NCBI GenBank assembly: GCA_035504415.1
Contig: DATJRY010000002.1
Span: 1 to 35,307, forward strand
DNA from: Candidatus Sulfotelmatobacter sp.
GTDB lineage: Bacteria; Vulcanimicrobiota; Vulcanimicrobiia; Vulcanimicrobiales; Vulcanimicrobiaceae
Length of the DNA stretch: 35,307 nt
Direction: 5' to 3'
Shown: in pieces, positions 1 through 8,406 of the stretch
How the letters are laid out: the number at the start of each line of letters is the position of its first letter
Numbering within the stretch: the stretch's first letter is position 1
Notes under the pieces: generated by a model
Databases searched by the model: none
The model's input: the letters and a program-made list of their open reading frames with translations, nothing else
Told to the model about the DNA's origin: nothing
Position numbers and translations under genes: made by a program

Positions 1-396
<396 letters not shown>

Positions 397-511
397 CAAT
401 ATACGCCAAAAGAACGCATTGAGCGTTTGGCCATGGAAGTTCTTCTCTGTGCAGCTTTCGCACCGCGACTAGCCTCGAGCCTCGGCTCGGCGTCGCGGGG
501 CGGATCAAGTT
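397..511 (+). other. 23S-5S intergenic spacer with two hairpins
   Basis: The spacer holds no tRNA gene. Two inverted repeats are visible. AACGC (413-417) pairs with GCGTT (423-427), extended outward by GCCA/TGGC, giving a hairpin at about 405-431. CCGCGAC (463-469) pairs with GTCGCGG (492-498) around an inner GAGCC/GGCTC stem. Stems in this position usually serve pre-rRNA processing by RNase III-type enzymes. That role is inferred from position, not shown. Confidence 0.5.
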
Positions 512-627
<116 letters not shown>

Positions 628-639
628 TTATCCGTCACG

Positions 640-684
640 AACAGCCCGCCGATCGGCAACGATCGAGCGGGCTGTTCGCTTTTG
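640..684 (+). terminator. Intrinsic terminator of the rRNA operon
   Basis: AACAGCCCGC (640-649) pairs perfectly with GCGGGCTGTT (667-676), giving a 10-bp stem. A short pyrimidine-rich tract containing TTTT (680-683) follows. It lies 13 nt after the 5S 3' end, as expected for the end of the rRNA transcript. On the opposite strand no T-run follows the stem, so it probably does not terminate the converging gene that ends at 710. Confidence 0.85.
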
Positions 685-709
685 CGGACCGCAGCGATGC
701 GAGCGGCGC

Positions 710-1540
710 CTACTGTTGGAACTTCGTGCCGGCGTCGATCGGCGCGGAGCGCAGCGCGCCCTCTTCGAGGTTCCACTTGCGCAGCAGCCGGTCGTAGGTG
801 CCGTCGCGCACGAGCGCGAGCAGCGCACCGCGGACGTCGTCGAGCAACGCGCGATTCGACTTCGCGACCGCTATGCCGAACGGCACGACGTCGAACGGGC
901 GGCCGATCACCTCGTAGGCTTTGCCCTCACCGAGCGTGCGTGCCAAGTACGCGACCACCGGGTAGTCGGACAGGTGCGCGTCGGTCTTGCCGGCGGTGAA
1001 CGCGGCGAGCGCCGCTTCGTCGGTCGGCGCGGTGACGAGCGCGATCGAGCCCAGGCCGATCTCGGCGCAGCGCGCGCTCTGCGCGCGGGCGGCCGTCTCG
1101 CCCGAGGTCCCGGCTTCGACGCTCACCCGGTGGCCGCACAGGCTGGCCAGATTCCACAAGTGCGCGGGGTTGCCGGCGCGCGTGAGGATCCCGGTACCGG
1201 AAAGGAAGTAGTCGACGAACGTGACCTGCGCTTCGCGCGTGCGGGTGTCGGAGAGCGCCGAGACGACCAAATCGAAGCGGCCGCGCTCGAGTCCCGGCAG
1301 CAGCGTCGAGAAGTCGTGGTTGGCGAAGTCGATGCGCTCGTGCAGACGCGCGCCCAGCGCTTGCGCGAGATCGTAGTCGAAGCCCTCGACCCGGCTGCTG
1401 CCGGCGGGGCGGAACTCGAGCGGGGCGTACGAGATGTCGGAGGCGACGCGCAGCGCGCCGGGCGGCGCGGCCACGACGACGGAGGTGAGGGCGAGCGTCG
1501 ACGCCGCGGCGGCGACGACGGCGAGTAGGCGGCGGATCAT
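710..1540 (-). CDS. Family 3 periplasmic solute-binding protein (amino-acid-type ABC transporter)
   Basis: This 276-residue protein begins with a clear Sec signal peptide (MIRRLL followed by an Ala/Val/Leu core, cleavage near residue 25). A bacterial extracellular solute-binding family 3 fold (PF00497) follows. It opens with LRVASDISYAPLEF, then GFDYDLAQALGARL, and later DLVVSALSDTRTREAQVTFVDYF, all typical of the polar-amino-acid binding family. Two cysteines (LASLCGHR and SARCAEI) could form the disulfide common in this family. There is no lipobox, so it is likely a soluble periplasmic protein. I chose the ATG at 1540 because it starts the signal peptide; the open frame extends upstream without protein character. 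No permease or ATPase gene is adjacent, so the partner transporter must be elsewhere. The ligand cannot be told from sequence. Confidence 0.88.
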   Translation of the reverse strand: MIRRLLAVVAAAASTLALTSVVVAAPPGALRVASDISYAPLEFRPAGSSRVEGFDYDLAQALGARLHERIDFANHDFSTLLPGLERGRFDLVVSALSDTRTREAQVTFVDYFLSGTGILTRAGNPAHLWNLASLCGHRVSVEAGTSGETAARAQSARCAEIGLGSIALVTAPTDEAALAAFTAGKTDAHLSDYPVVAYLARTLGEGKAYEVIGRPFDVVPFGIAVAKSNRALLDDVRGALLALVRDGTYDRLLRKWNLEEGALRSAPIDAGTKFQQ

Positions 1541-1640
1541 CGAACGCTCACTACTCCACCGGCCCGGCGGCGGCCCGCCGAAACGAGCCACGTCCCGGCG
1601 GAGGGGGGGAGGACCGCTCCCCGCGAAGCCGACGGACGAC

Positions 1641-1751
1641 ATGCCCTCGTATTTTCTGATTCCGATTCTGCTCGTGATCTTGTCGGTCGGCATCGTCGCC
1701 CTGCTCTATTGGGGCGGCTTCGTCGAAGAGCGGCGCAACGGCCGCACCTAG
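1641..1751 (+). CDS. Small single-span membrane protein, 36 aa
   Basis: A short frame starts at ATG 1641 and encodes one strongly hydrophobic helix (YFLIPILLVILSVGIVALLY, residues 4-23). A charged, Arg-rich C-terminus follows. The pattern predicts one transmembrane segment with the basic end in the cytoplasm. A purine-rich GGAGGGGGGAGG stretch lies upstream but is farther from the ATG than a usual Shine-Dalgarno, so the start is uncertain. It sits between the divergent binding-protein gene and the M16 peptidase gene, 48 nt before the latter, and could be cotranscribed with it. I do not recognise a family. It could be chance, but such a clean helix with a stop soon after is unlikely in random GC-rich DNA. 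Confidence 0.45.
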   Translation: MPSYFLIPILLVILSVGIVALLYWGGFVEERRNGRT

Positions 1752-1799
1752 ATCGCCGTGACGGCGCCCACCGGGCGCCGCTTTCGTGCTCTCGGATAC

Positions 1800-4511
1800 A
1801 TGCGCCGTTCGATTGCGCCGCTCGCCCTCGCGCTGTGCGTGCTGCTGCCGCCGCCGGCGGTCTGGGCACGGCAACCCGTTCCCGCGCCGAGCGCATCGCC
1901 GGCGGTGACCGCCGCGCCCAGCGCGACGCCGGCGGCTCAGGTCGTCGCGGCCGACGCCGACGTCACCCTGCCCAACGGGATGCGGGTGATCGTCGTGGTC
2001 GATCGCTTGGCGCCGGTCGCGCTGACCGCGCTCGCGTACGGGGTCGGCTCGGCCGACGATACCGCGCCGGGGATCGCGCACGCGACGGAACACATGCTCT
2101 TTCGCGGTACGCAGGCGCTCAGCGCCCAGCAGCTGGCCGCGATCGAAGCGCGCATGGGCGCGGTCTACGACGCGTACACCGCCGAGCAGAGCACCGTCTA
2201 TTGGTATCGCATCCCGGCCGCCTACGTGCCGGTCGCGCTCGCGATCGAGGCCGATCGCATGCGCGGCGCGCGCATCACCGAAGCCGACTGGTCGACCGAA
2301 CGCGGCGCGATCGAGCAAGAGGTGCGCGCCTTCGAGGGCAACCCGATCGCCGGGCCGGCGCAAAAGCTGCGCGACGCGTTCTTCGCCGGCACGCCGTTCG
2401 CGCACACACCGATCGGGACGAAGCCGGCTTTCGACGCACTGCACGCCGACCAGATACGCGCTTTCTATCAGCGCTGGTACGTGCCGTCGAACGCGACCTT
2501 GATCGTCGCCGGCGACGTCGATCCGCACGACGTCGTGCGCCGGGCGCGGGCCGCGTTCGGCGCGATCGACGCGCCGCCCGTGCCGGCGCACGCCGCCTTC
2601 ACCGTCCCGGATCTCGCCGTCGCGACGGTCAACGCGGACGTCGACTTTCCGCTGCCGCTGGCGGCGATCGGGTTTCGCTTTCCCGGTCGGCACGATCCGG
2701 ACTACGCGGCGGCGCAGGTGCTCGCGGTCGCCTTGCAGTCCGCGCGCGGACCCTTCGGGACCCTCTCGACGAGCGGCAAGGTGCTGGCGGCGTTCCCGGT
2801 GGCAAGCGCGTTCCGCGAGCTCGGCGCGTTTGCCGTCTTCGCGATCCCGGCGCGCGGCGAGGGTGCGGCCCACGCGCTCTCGCTGGTGCAAGGGATCATC
2901 GACGCCTGTCGCGCCGGCGGCGTGCCGCCGGAACTGATCGAGGTTGCCAAAGCGCGGCTGTTGGCCGGCTTCGCGACGCGCGCCGCGTCGATCTCCGGGC
3001 TCGGGCTGAGCTGGCTCGACGCCGAGCAGGCCGGGACGACGCCGGCCGCGCTGGCGGCCGCCGTCGCGGCGGTGACGCCCGCCGACGTCGACGCCGCGCT
3101 GCGCAAGTACGTCGCACCGGGCCGCGCGGTGACGATGCAGCTGACGCCCAAACCGACCAAGAACGTCGCCGCGCCGGCATCCGGGCCGCTGACCGAACAC
3201 GTCGGCGTCGAACCGGAAAGCGAACAGCGCCTGCCGGCCTGGGCGACCGCGGCGCTCGACGTTCCGCTCGTCCCCGCCACGTATCACGAGGAGGCGGCGG
3301 TGTTCGGGCGGCTCCCGAACGGCGTCCGCTATGCGATCCGCCGCGAGACGAGCGCGCCGGCCGTCATCGTCAAGGGCATCGTCCGAACCGCGCCGGCGCT
3401 CTACGAGCCGCGCGGCAAGGACGGCGTGCAGCAAGTCGTCGACACGCTGCTGGGCTGGGGCACGCAGACGTTGACGCTCGATCAATACCAACGCGCCTAC
3501 GACGCGTTGGCGGCGAACTGGCACGTCGGGTTCAGCTTCTCGCTCGGCGTGCGCTCGGAAGACCTCGAGCGTGGCCTGGGACTCCTCGCCGACGGGTTGC
3601 TGCACCCCTCGTTCGCGCCGGACGCGTTCGTGGTCGCGAAGAGCACCCTCGCGCAGTCGGTCGCGGCAGCGGACGGCATGCCGAGCGCGCTGGCGGCGGA
3701 CGCGGAACGGAAAGCGATGTACGGGCCGAGCGATCCGCGCCGGCGCGTCGCGACCGATGCGACCGTCGCCGCGATCACGCTCGATGACGTGCGGAAGTAC
3801 TACCGGTTCGCGTGCCGGCCCGACGTCACCGCGATCGTCGTCGTTGGCGACGTCGATCCGAAGCGCGTTGCCGCGGCGTTGCGCGCGGCGTTCGGCGGCT
3901 GGCGTGCGAACGGACCGCCGCCCAGCTTCCGCTACCCCGTGCCCAAGGAGCGGCGCGCCACCTCGCTGACGGTGAAGTCGGCGACCGCGACGCAGTCGCA
4001 GGTGACGCTGCGCCAGACGATCCCGCTGCGCGTCGACGATCCCGACTACGTCCCGCTGCTGCTGGCCAACACGATCCTCTCGGGCGAAGGGATGGGGTCG
4101 CTCTTGATGCGCGAGCTGCGCACGCGCAAGGGCTACGTCTACGACGTGAGCTCGTCGCTGACGGTCGATCAGAGCGGCGGTACGTTCACGCTGAGCTACG
4201 CCAGCGATCCGAGGGACGCGCAAGCGGCGAACGCGTCCGCGCTGGCCGTGCTGCGCCGCCTGCGCGAGCATCCGCTGCCGCTCGACGACCTCCAGCGCGC
4301 GAAGGCGCTCTTGCTGGCGCAGCGGATCTTGCCGCTCGACAGTTTCGAAGGCGTCGCCGACGACATGCTGGCCGGCGCCGACGGCGGCTTGGACCAAGGG
4401 ACGGCGTGGTACTGGCGCGCGCTGTTGCGCGTGACCCCGGCCCAGCTGCAGCACGCGATGCGCCGCATCGACCCGGACCGTTTCGTGCGGCTCACCGTGC
4501 AGCCCGGCTAA
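1800..4511 (+). CDS. Exported M16-family zinc metallopeptidase (tandem M16 domains)
   Basis: From ATG 1800 this is a 903-residue protein with an N-terminal signal sequence (MRRSIAPLALALCVLL) and an Ala/Pro/Ser-rich linker. Four M16 lobes follow. The inverted zinc motif HxxEH is HATEH (His94, Glu97, His98; codons from 2079). The third ligand is a Glu near residue 174 in ERGAIEQEVRAFEG, at the spacing typical of the family. The second half starts near FGRLPNGVRYAI and has no HxxEH, so it is the usual inactive half. It keeps the Arg/Tyr element RTRKGYVYDVSS that helps bind substrate. Total length fits PqqL-like or insulinase-type single-chain M16 enzymes, probably acting on peptides in the periplasm. 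A GTG at 1758 would add 14 residues before the signal; neither start has a convincing ribosome binding site. A bidirectional terminator follows directly. Confidence 0.93.
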   Translation: MRRSIAPLALALCVLLPPPAVWARQPVPAPSASPAVTAAPSATPAAQVVAADADVTLPNGMRVIVVVDRLAPVALTALAYGVGSADDTAPGIAHATEHMLFRGTQALSAQQLAAIEARMGAVYDAYTAEQSTVYWYRIPAAYVPVALAIEADRMRGARITEADWSTERGAIEQEVRAFEGNPIAGPAQKLRDAFFAGTPFAHTPIGTKPAFDALHADQIRAFYQRWYVPSNATLIVAGDVDPHDVVRRARAAFGAIDAPPVPAHAAFTVPDLAVATVNADVDFPLPLAAIGFRFPGRHDPDYAAAQVLAVALQSARGPFGTLSTSGKVLAAFPVASAFRELGAFAVFAIPARGEGAAHALSLVQGIIDACRAGGVPPELIEVAKARLLAGFATRAASISGLGLSWLDAEQAGTTPAALAAAVAAVTPADVDAALRKYVAPGRAVTMQLTPKPTKNVAAPASGPLTEHVGVEPESEQRLPAWATAALDVPLVPATYHEEAAVFGRLPNGVRYAIRRETSAPAVIVKGIVRTAPALYEPRGKDGVQQVVDTLLGWGTQTLTLDQYQRAYDALAANWHVGFSFSLGVRSEDLERGLGLLADGLLHPSFAPDAFVVAKSTLAQSVAAADGMPSALAADAERKAMYGPSDPRRRVATDATVAAITLDDVRKYYRFACRPDVTAIVVVGDVDPKRVAAALRAAFGGWRANGPPPSFRYPVPKERRATSLTVKSATATQSQVTLRQTIPLRVDDPDYVPLLLANTILSGEGMGSLLMRELRTRKGYVYDVSSSLTVDQSGGTFTLSYASDPRDAQAANASALAVLRRLREHPLPLDDLQRAKALLLAQRILPLDSFEGVADDMLAGADGGLDQGTAWYWRALLRVTPAQLQHAMRRIDPDRFVRLTVQPG

Positions 4512-4516
4512 AGAAG

Positions 4517-4540
4517 AAGGGCGCCCGCGCGGGCGCCCTT
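4517..4540. terminator. Bidirectional intrinsic terminator between convergent genes
   Basis: AAGGGCGCCC (4517-4526) and GGGCGCCCTT (4531-4540) form a perfect 10-bp stem around a GCGC loop. On the minus strand the stem is followed by TTCTTCTTTAG, a good U-rich tail for transcripts arriving from sdhE. On the plus strand the tail is weaker (TTCGGTGTTG). It separates the M16 gene (+) from the sdhABE operon (-), which converge here. Confidence 0.85.
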
Positions 4541-4565
4541 CGGTGTTGCGTGCGGCTCGCGCCGT

Positions 4566-5516
4566 TTACGCGACGTGTGCCGGGGCGAGGTCGTGCTCTT
4601 CGAGGATCATGCCCGGCGAGATGATGTGCTTGTTGAGACCGAGCGTCGACGGATCGATCCCCAACGCCAGCCCGACCAGCTGCGGCAGGTGGAAGATCGG
4701 CAGATCGGTGCGGCCCCAGCGCGCGACCGAGTCGGCCTGGTAGCCGTCGAGCGCGAGGTGGCAGAGCGGGCACGGCGTGATCACCGCTTCCGCACCCTGG
4801 TCCTTGGCCATGCGCATGTTCTGGCCGACCATGTTGGCCGCGATGCCGTCCTTCTCGAGCTGGACGTGGAAACCGCAGCAGCGCGTCTTGCCCGCGTAGT
4901 CGACGGCTTCGCCGCCCAGCGCGACGATCAGGTCTTCGAGCGAGTGCGGGTTGCGCGCCGACTCCCAGCCGTTGACCGACTCGGGGCGGATGATGTGGCA
5001 GCCGTAGAACGGCGCGACCTTGAGGCCGTTGAGCGGGTTGACGACCATCTTCTTGAGCTCGTCCAGGCCGATATCGTCGATCAGCAGCCACAGCAGGTGC
5101 CGGACCGTGACCGAGCCGTCGTACTTCGCGCCGAACTTGCCCAGGATCGCGTTGGCCTGACCCATGCGGCCTTCGTCCTCGAGCAGCTCCTTGTTGGCCG
5201 CGCGCATGTGGCCGGTGCAGGTCGAGCAGATCGTGATCACGTCGTCCAGGCCGAGCGCTTCGGCCTGCGCGTACGTGCGCGCGTTGAGGACGCGCGCGAT
5301 GTCGCGGTTGGTGTCGTTGAGCACCGAGGCGCCGCAGCACGAAGCGGCGGTCAGCTCGACGAGCTCGATGCCCAGCCGGTCGGCCAGGAGCATGGTCGAG
5401 TTGAACAGCTCCTTGCACGACTCTTTGGCGACGCAGCCCGGGAAGAACCCGTACTTGCGCATCTGGGCGGACTTCGATTTGCCGCGAATCTGCGGCTTCT
5501 CCATCACTGCAGTCAT
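4566..5516 (-). CDS. sdhE: Succinate dehydrogenase/fumarate reductase HdrB-like subunit (SdhE type, two CCG domains)
   Basis: This 316-residue protein contains two complete cysteine-rich CCG domains (PF02754). The first has Cys28, Cys60-Cys61 and Cys97/Cys100, spaced Cx31CCx35CxxC. The second has Cys173, Cys213-Cys214 and Cys249/Cys252, spaced Cx39CCx34CxxC. This is the layout of HdrB of heterodisulfide reductase, whose CCG motifs bind noncubane [4Fe-4S] clusters, and of SdhE in class E succinate:quinone reductases. In those complexes the subunit replaces the haem-bearing membrane anchors and passes electrons between SdhB and the quinone. It has no transmembrane helix, so membrane contact would be peripheral. 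The ATG at 5516 lies 1 nt after the sdhB stop, so the genes are cotranscribed and probably translationally coupled. A thiol:fumarate reductase-like role is an alternative, but the SdhA/SdhB partners favour succinate/fumarate chemistry. Confidence 0.9.
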   Translation of the reverse strand: MTAVMEKPQIRGKSKSAQMRKYGFFPGCVAKESCKELFNSTMLLADRLGIELVELTAASCCGASVLNDTNRDIARVLNARTYAQAEALGLDDVITICSTCTGHMRAANKELLEDEGRMGQANAILGKFGAKYDGSVTVRHLLWLLIDDIGLDELKKMVVNPLNGLKVAPFYGCHIIRPESVNGWESARNPHSLEDLIVALGGEAVDYAGKTRCCGFHVQLEKDGIAANMVGQNMRMAKDQGAEAVITPCPLCHLALDGYQADSVARWGRTDLPIFHLPQLVGLALGIDPSTLGLNKHIISPGMILEEHDLAPAHVA

Positions 5517-5517
5517 G

Positions 5518-6474
5518 TCAGAGCGTCGGGGCCTCCAGGGTGTCGAAAATGGTCCGGATCTCGTCGACCTTCGGAACGGGCTTGAGGAACAGCGGCGGCA
5601 TCTTGCCCGCCAACGCGAGCCGCATCCCGAACGGCGCGGTCTTGAACAAGCCGACGATATTGAAGCGACCGACGGTGCCTTGGATGACCTCGGTCTCGTG
5701 CAGCATGCCGGTCTGTTTGACCGTCTTCGCGACCACCAGCGCGTGGCGGGGGCCGGGCGCGTCGGTCAGGCCTTCCTCGATCGTCGCGCGCTTGACGGCG
5801 ATGATGTCGTCGTGCGGGTCGACGTGCTTGGGACAGTACGAGCACGCGTAGCAGTGCGCGCACAGCCACAAGTAGTCGTCGCTGATCTGCGCCGCGCGCT
5901 CCTTGCGCTTGGAGTCACGGACGTCTTCGATGAAGCGGTACGCGTACGCGATCGCGGCGGGGCCGGCGAACGACGGGTCGACCGAGACGACCGGGCAGAG
6001 CGCGTAGCAGGTCGCGCACATCACGCAGTTCGCGACGGCGACCAGCTTGTGCATGTCTTCCGGCGAGACGCGGCGCTCGCGCTCGTGGTCCTCGTCGCGA
6101 TCGGCCGGCTGCAAGTACGGCTTGAGGCGCGTGTACTTGTCCCAGAACGGATCCATGTGGACCACCAGGTCCTTCATGGGCTGGAAGTTCGGCATCGGAT
6201 CGACTTGGACGCTGCGGTCGGCCTTGAGCACCGACTTGACCGGCGTCTTGCACGCCAGGCCGGTCGTGCCGTTGATGTTCATCGAGCACGAGCCGCAGAT
6301 CGCCGACCGGCACGAGCGCCGGAAGGAGATCGAGCCGTCGATCTCCGCCTTGGCGTGCTCGAGGGCGTCGAGCACGGTCACCGTGTCGGGCAGATCGGTG
6401 ATCTCGACCCGGTCGCGGTGCGGAACCTCGTCGGTCGCCTGGTCGTACCGGAAAATGTCTAAGGTATAGGCCAT
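5518..6474 (-). CDS. sdhB: Succinate dehydrogenase/fumarate reductase iron-sulfur subunit with HdrC-like tail
   Basis: The 318-residue electron-transfer subunit connects flavin and quinone sites. The N-terminal plant-type ferredoxin domain has [2Fe-2S] ligands Cys55, Cys60, Cys63 and Cys75. The C-terminal domain has CVMCATCYALCP (Cys150, 153, 156, 160) and CAHCYACSYCP (Cys205, 208, 211, 214). In E. coli FrdB the residue matching Cys208 is Val207, and the third cluster is [3Fe-4S]. A cysteine there allows a [4Fe-4S] cluster, as in class E enzymes. The protein is about 80 residues longer than ordinary SdhB. The extra tail (about 230-318) is helical and resembles the region after the clusters in HdrC, the natural partner of HdrB. 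Its ATG at 6474 lies 3 nt after the sdhA stop. Confidence 0.94.
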   Translation of the reverse strand: MAYTLDIFRYDQATDEVPHRDRVEITDLPDTVTVLDALEHAKAEIDGSISFRRSCRSAICGSCSMNINGTTGLACKTPVKSVLKADRSVQVDPMPNFQPMKDLVVHMDPFWDKYTRLKPYLQPADRDEDHERERRVSPEDMHKLVAVANCVMCATCYALCPVVSVDPSFAGPAAIAYAYRFIEDVRDSKRKERAAQISDDYLWLCAHCYACSYCPKHVDPHDDIIAVKRATIEEGLTDAPGPRHALVVAKTVKQTGMLHETEVIQGTVGRFNIVGLFKTAPFGMRLALAGKMPPLFLKPVPKVDEIRTIFDTLEAPTL

Positions 6475-6477
6475 GAT

Positions 6478-8163
6478 CTAATAGCTCCGGACCGCGGGCT
6501 GCCACTTGGTGATCGTCACCTTGCGGCCGTAGTCGGGCTCGGGGTCGGTGGTAGCTCCCTTGTACCGCATGAGCGTGTGGACCATCCACTTTTCGTCGTC
6601 GCGGTCGGGAAAGTCGGTGCGCGCCTGCGCGCCGCGCGACTCTTGGCGGTTGAGCGCGCCGAGCATGATCGGCTGCGCGATGTCGGCCAAGAACTCGGTC
6701 TCCAGCAGGTTGACCAAGTCCGTGTTGAACGTCTTGGACTTGTCCTGAACGGTCATCGTCGTCGCCGCTTGGCGCGCGGCGCGCAGCCCGTCCATGCCGG
6801 CCTTCAGGTCCGCTTCGTTGCGGAAGATGAAGGCGTGCTCGCTCATCGCCTCGTTGACGGCCTGGCGCACGTGGCTGTGGCGTTCGCCGCCGCTGCGCGC
6901 GAGGATGCCGGCGATGCGGTCCTTTTCGCTCGCGAGGGTCTTCTCGCCGGGCTTGACCGCGGGGACGTTCTTGATGTAGTCGATCGCGTGCTGCGCGGAG
7001 CGCGCACCGAAGACGATCGTCTCGAGCAGCGAGTTGCCGCCCAGGCGGTTGGCGCCGTGCACGGAGACGCAGGCGCACTCGCCGGCGGCGTAGACGCCCG
7101 GAATGCGGGTCGCGCCGAACTTGTCGGTCTCGATCCCGCCCATCGCGTAGTGCATGCCGGGGAGGATCGGGATCGGCGTGTCGATCGCGTCCTTGCCGGT
7201 CGCGTCCAGCGCCAGCTCGCGGATCTGCGGCAGCCGCTCGAGGATCTTCTCGCGGCCCAGGTGACGCAGGTCGAGCAGCACGCAGCCGTCGATGCCGCGG
7301 CCTTCGAGGATCTCGGTCCACTCGGCACGGCTGACGACGTCGCGCGAGGCCAGCTCGCCCTTGTTCGGGGCGTATTTGAACATGAACCGCTCGCCCTCGG
7401 AGTTGAGCAGGTACGCACCCTCACCGCGCGCCGCTTCCGAGAGCAGCACGCCGTTCTCTTTGAGCGAGGTGGGGTGGAACTGGACGAACTCCATGTCCAT
7501 CAGCGGGATGCCGGCGCGATACGCGATCGCCATCCCGTCGCCGGTCGACGCGTAGCCGTTGGTCGTCTTGCGGTAGACGCGGCCCAGGCCCCCGGTCGCG
7601 AAGATGGTCGCCTTGGCGGTCACCAGCTCGAGCTCGCCCGAGCGCATGTTGTAGGCGACGACGCCGGTGCCGATCCCGTCCTCGACCGCCAGGGCGGTCG
7701 CGAAGTACTCCTCGTACACCTTGACGCCGAAGCGCTCCAGCTGCTCCCACAGCGTGTGCAGGATGACCAGACCGGTGACGTCGGCCGAGTAGCAGGTGCG
7801 GGGCGAGCCGGCGCCGCCGAAGGGGCGCTGCGCGATGCGGCCGTCGGGCATGCGCGAGAAGATGCAGCCGCGGTGCTCGAGCCAGATGATCTGGCGCGGT
7901 GCGTCGTCGGCCATGGCCTCGATCGCGTCCTGGTCGCCCAGGTAGTCCGACCCCTTCGCGCAGTCGAAGGCGTGGTTCTCCGGCGAGTCGTCCTCACGGT
8001 TGCCCAGGGCGGCGTTGATGCCGCCTTGGGCCGCGCCGGAATGGCTGCGGACCGGGTGCATCTTGGAGACGATCGCGACGTCGGCCCCGCGCTCCGCAGC
8101 CTCGACGGCCGCGCGCATGCCTGCCAGACCCCCGCCGATCACGACGATGTCGTGCTTGATCAC
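6478..8163 (-). CDS. sdhA: Succinate dehydrogenase/fumarate reductase flavoprotein subunit
   Basis: This 562-residue FAD subunit oxidises succinate to fumarate or runs the reverse reaction. The dinucleotide-binding motif is at residues 6-20 ([15 protein letters not shown]). [16 protein letters not shown] places His41 where the FAD is covalently attached in complex II. Later motifs include [20 protein letters not shown] and [10 protein letters not shown], plus [20 protein letters not shown], all diagnostic of the SdhA/FrdA family and covering substrate-binding Arg and His residues. I chose GTG 8163 because the family motif begins five residues later and GAGGGG lies 11 nt upstream. The open frame reaches 8265 but that extension has no homology character. 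It is the first gene of sdhA-sdhB-sdhE, with no SdhC/SdhD anchor or SdhF gene nearby. Confidence 0.95.
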   Translation of the reverse strand: MIKHDIVVIGGGLAGMRAAVEAAERGADVAIVSKMHPVRSHSGAAQGGINAALGNREDDSPENHAFDCAKGSDYLGDQDAIEAMADDAPRQIIWLEHRGCIFSRMPDGRIAQRPFGGAGSPRTCYSADVTGLVILHTLWEQLERFGVKVYEEYFATALAVEDGIGTGVVAYNMRSGELELVTAKATIFATGGLGRVYRKTTNGYASTGDGMAIAYRAGIPLMDMEFVQFHPTSLKENGVLLSEAARGEGAYLLNSEGERFMFKYAPNKGELASRDVVSRAEWTEILEGRGIDGCVLLDLRHLGREKILERLPQIRELALDATGKDAIDTPIPILPGMHYAMGGIETDKFGATRIPGVYAAGECACVSVHGANRLGGNSLLETIVFGARSAQHAIDYIKNVPAVKPGEKTLASEKDRIAGILARSGGERHSHVRQAVNEAMSEHAFIFRNEADLKAGMDGLRAARQAATTMTVQDKSKTFNTDLVNLLETEFLADIAQPIMLGALNRQESRGAQARTDFPDRDDEKWMVHTLMRYKGATTDPEPDYGRKVTITKWQPAVRSY

Positions 8164-8208
8164 GTGTGTGTTTGCGCCCCTCGCATGTGGGTTGTGCTTC
8201 GAACCTAC

Positions 8209-8229
8209 TTTATACGGAAACCGATTTCC
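8209..8229 (-). promoter_or_regulatory. Candidate sdhA promoter -10 with overlapping inverted repeat
   Basis: On the minus strand TATAAA (8214-8209) lies about 46 nt upstream of the sdhA GTG. Immediately upstream is the short inverted repeat GGAAA-N4-TTTCC (8216-8229), placed where the -35/-10 spacer would be. No good -35 hexamer is present at 16-18 nt spacing, so an activator might be needed, or this is not the promoter. The region is AT-richer than its surroundings, which supports a regulatory role. Confidence 0.3.
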
Positions 8230-8305
8230 CGACGCACCACCTTCGTCGCACGGTCGGTTCCCCATTTTAACGGCACGTAGTTAAACGGCGCTCCGTCCCG
8301 GACTC

Positions 8306-8375
8306 CGCGCCCCCCACCGCTTCGCGGCGGGTCCCCCCCGACGCCCGAGCCCGGGGGCGTGAGGGTGGGGCGGGA
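8306..8375. repeat. Cluster of GC-rich palindromes, possible REP-like intergenic element
   Basis: The gap between sdhA and the diguanylate cyclase gene holds nested inverted repeats. CCGC-TTC-GCGG lies at 8317-8327 and ACGCCC-N8-GGGCGT at 8341-8360. An outer pairing CGCCCCCCACC (8308-8318) with GGTGGGGCG (8364-8372) would close both into a branched structure. A further CCCC/GGGG pair follows at about 8378-8387. There is no T-run of terminator type. The element lies in non-coding DNA downstream of the cyclase gene and upstream of the sdh promoter region. Only one copy is visible here, so repetition in the genome is a guess. Confidence 0.4.
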
Positions 8376-8406
8376 TTCCCCGAGGGGGCTCGGATTGGAC
8401 GTTACC

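Noticed and set aside
1551-4454. 967-codon open frame on the minus strand opposite the M16 gene
   Set aside because: It is Arg/His/Gly-rich and of no family character, the usual antisense shadow in high-GC DNA; the plus-strand frame has clear M16 motifs.
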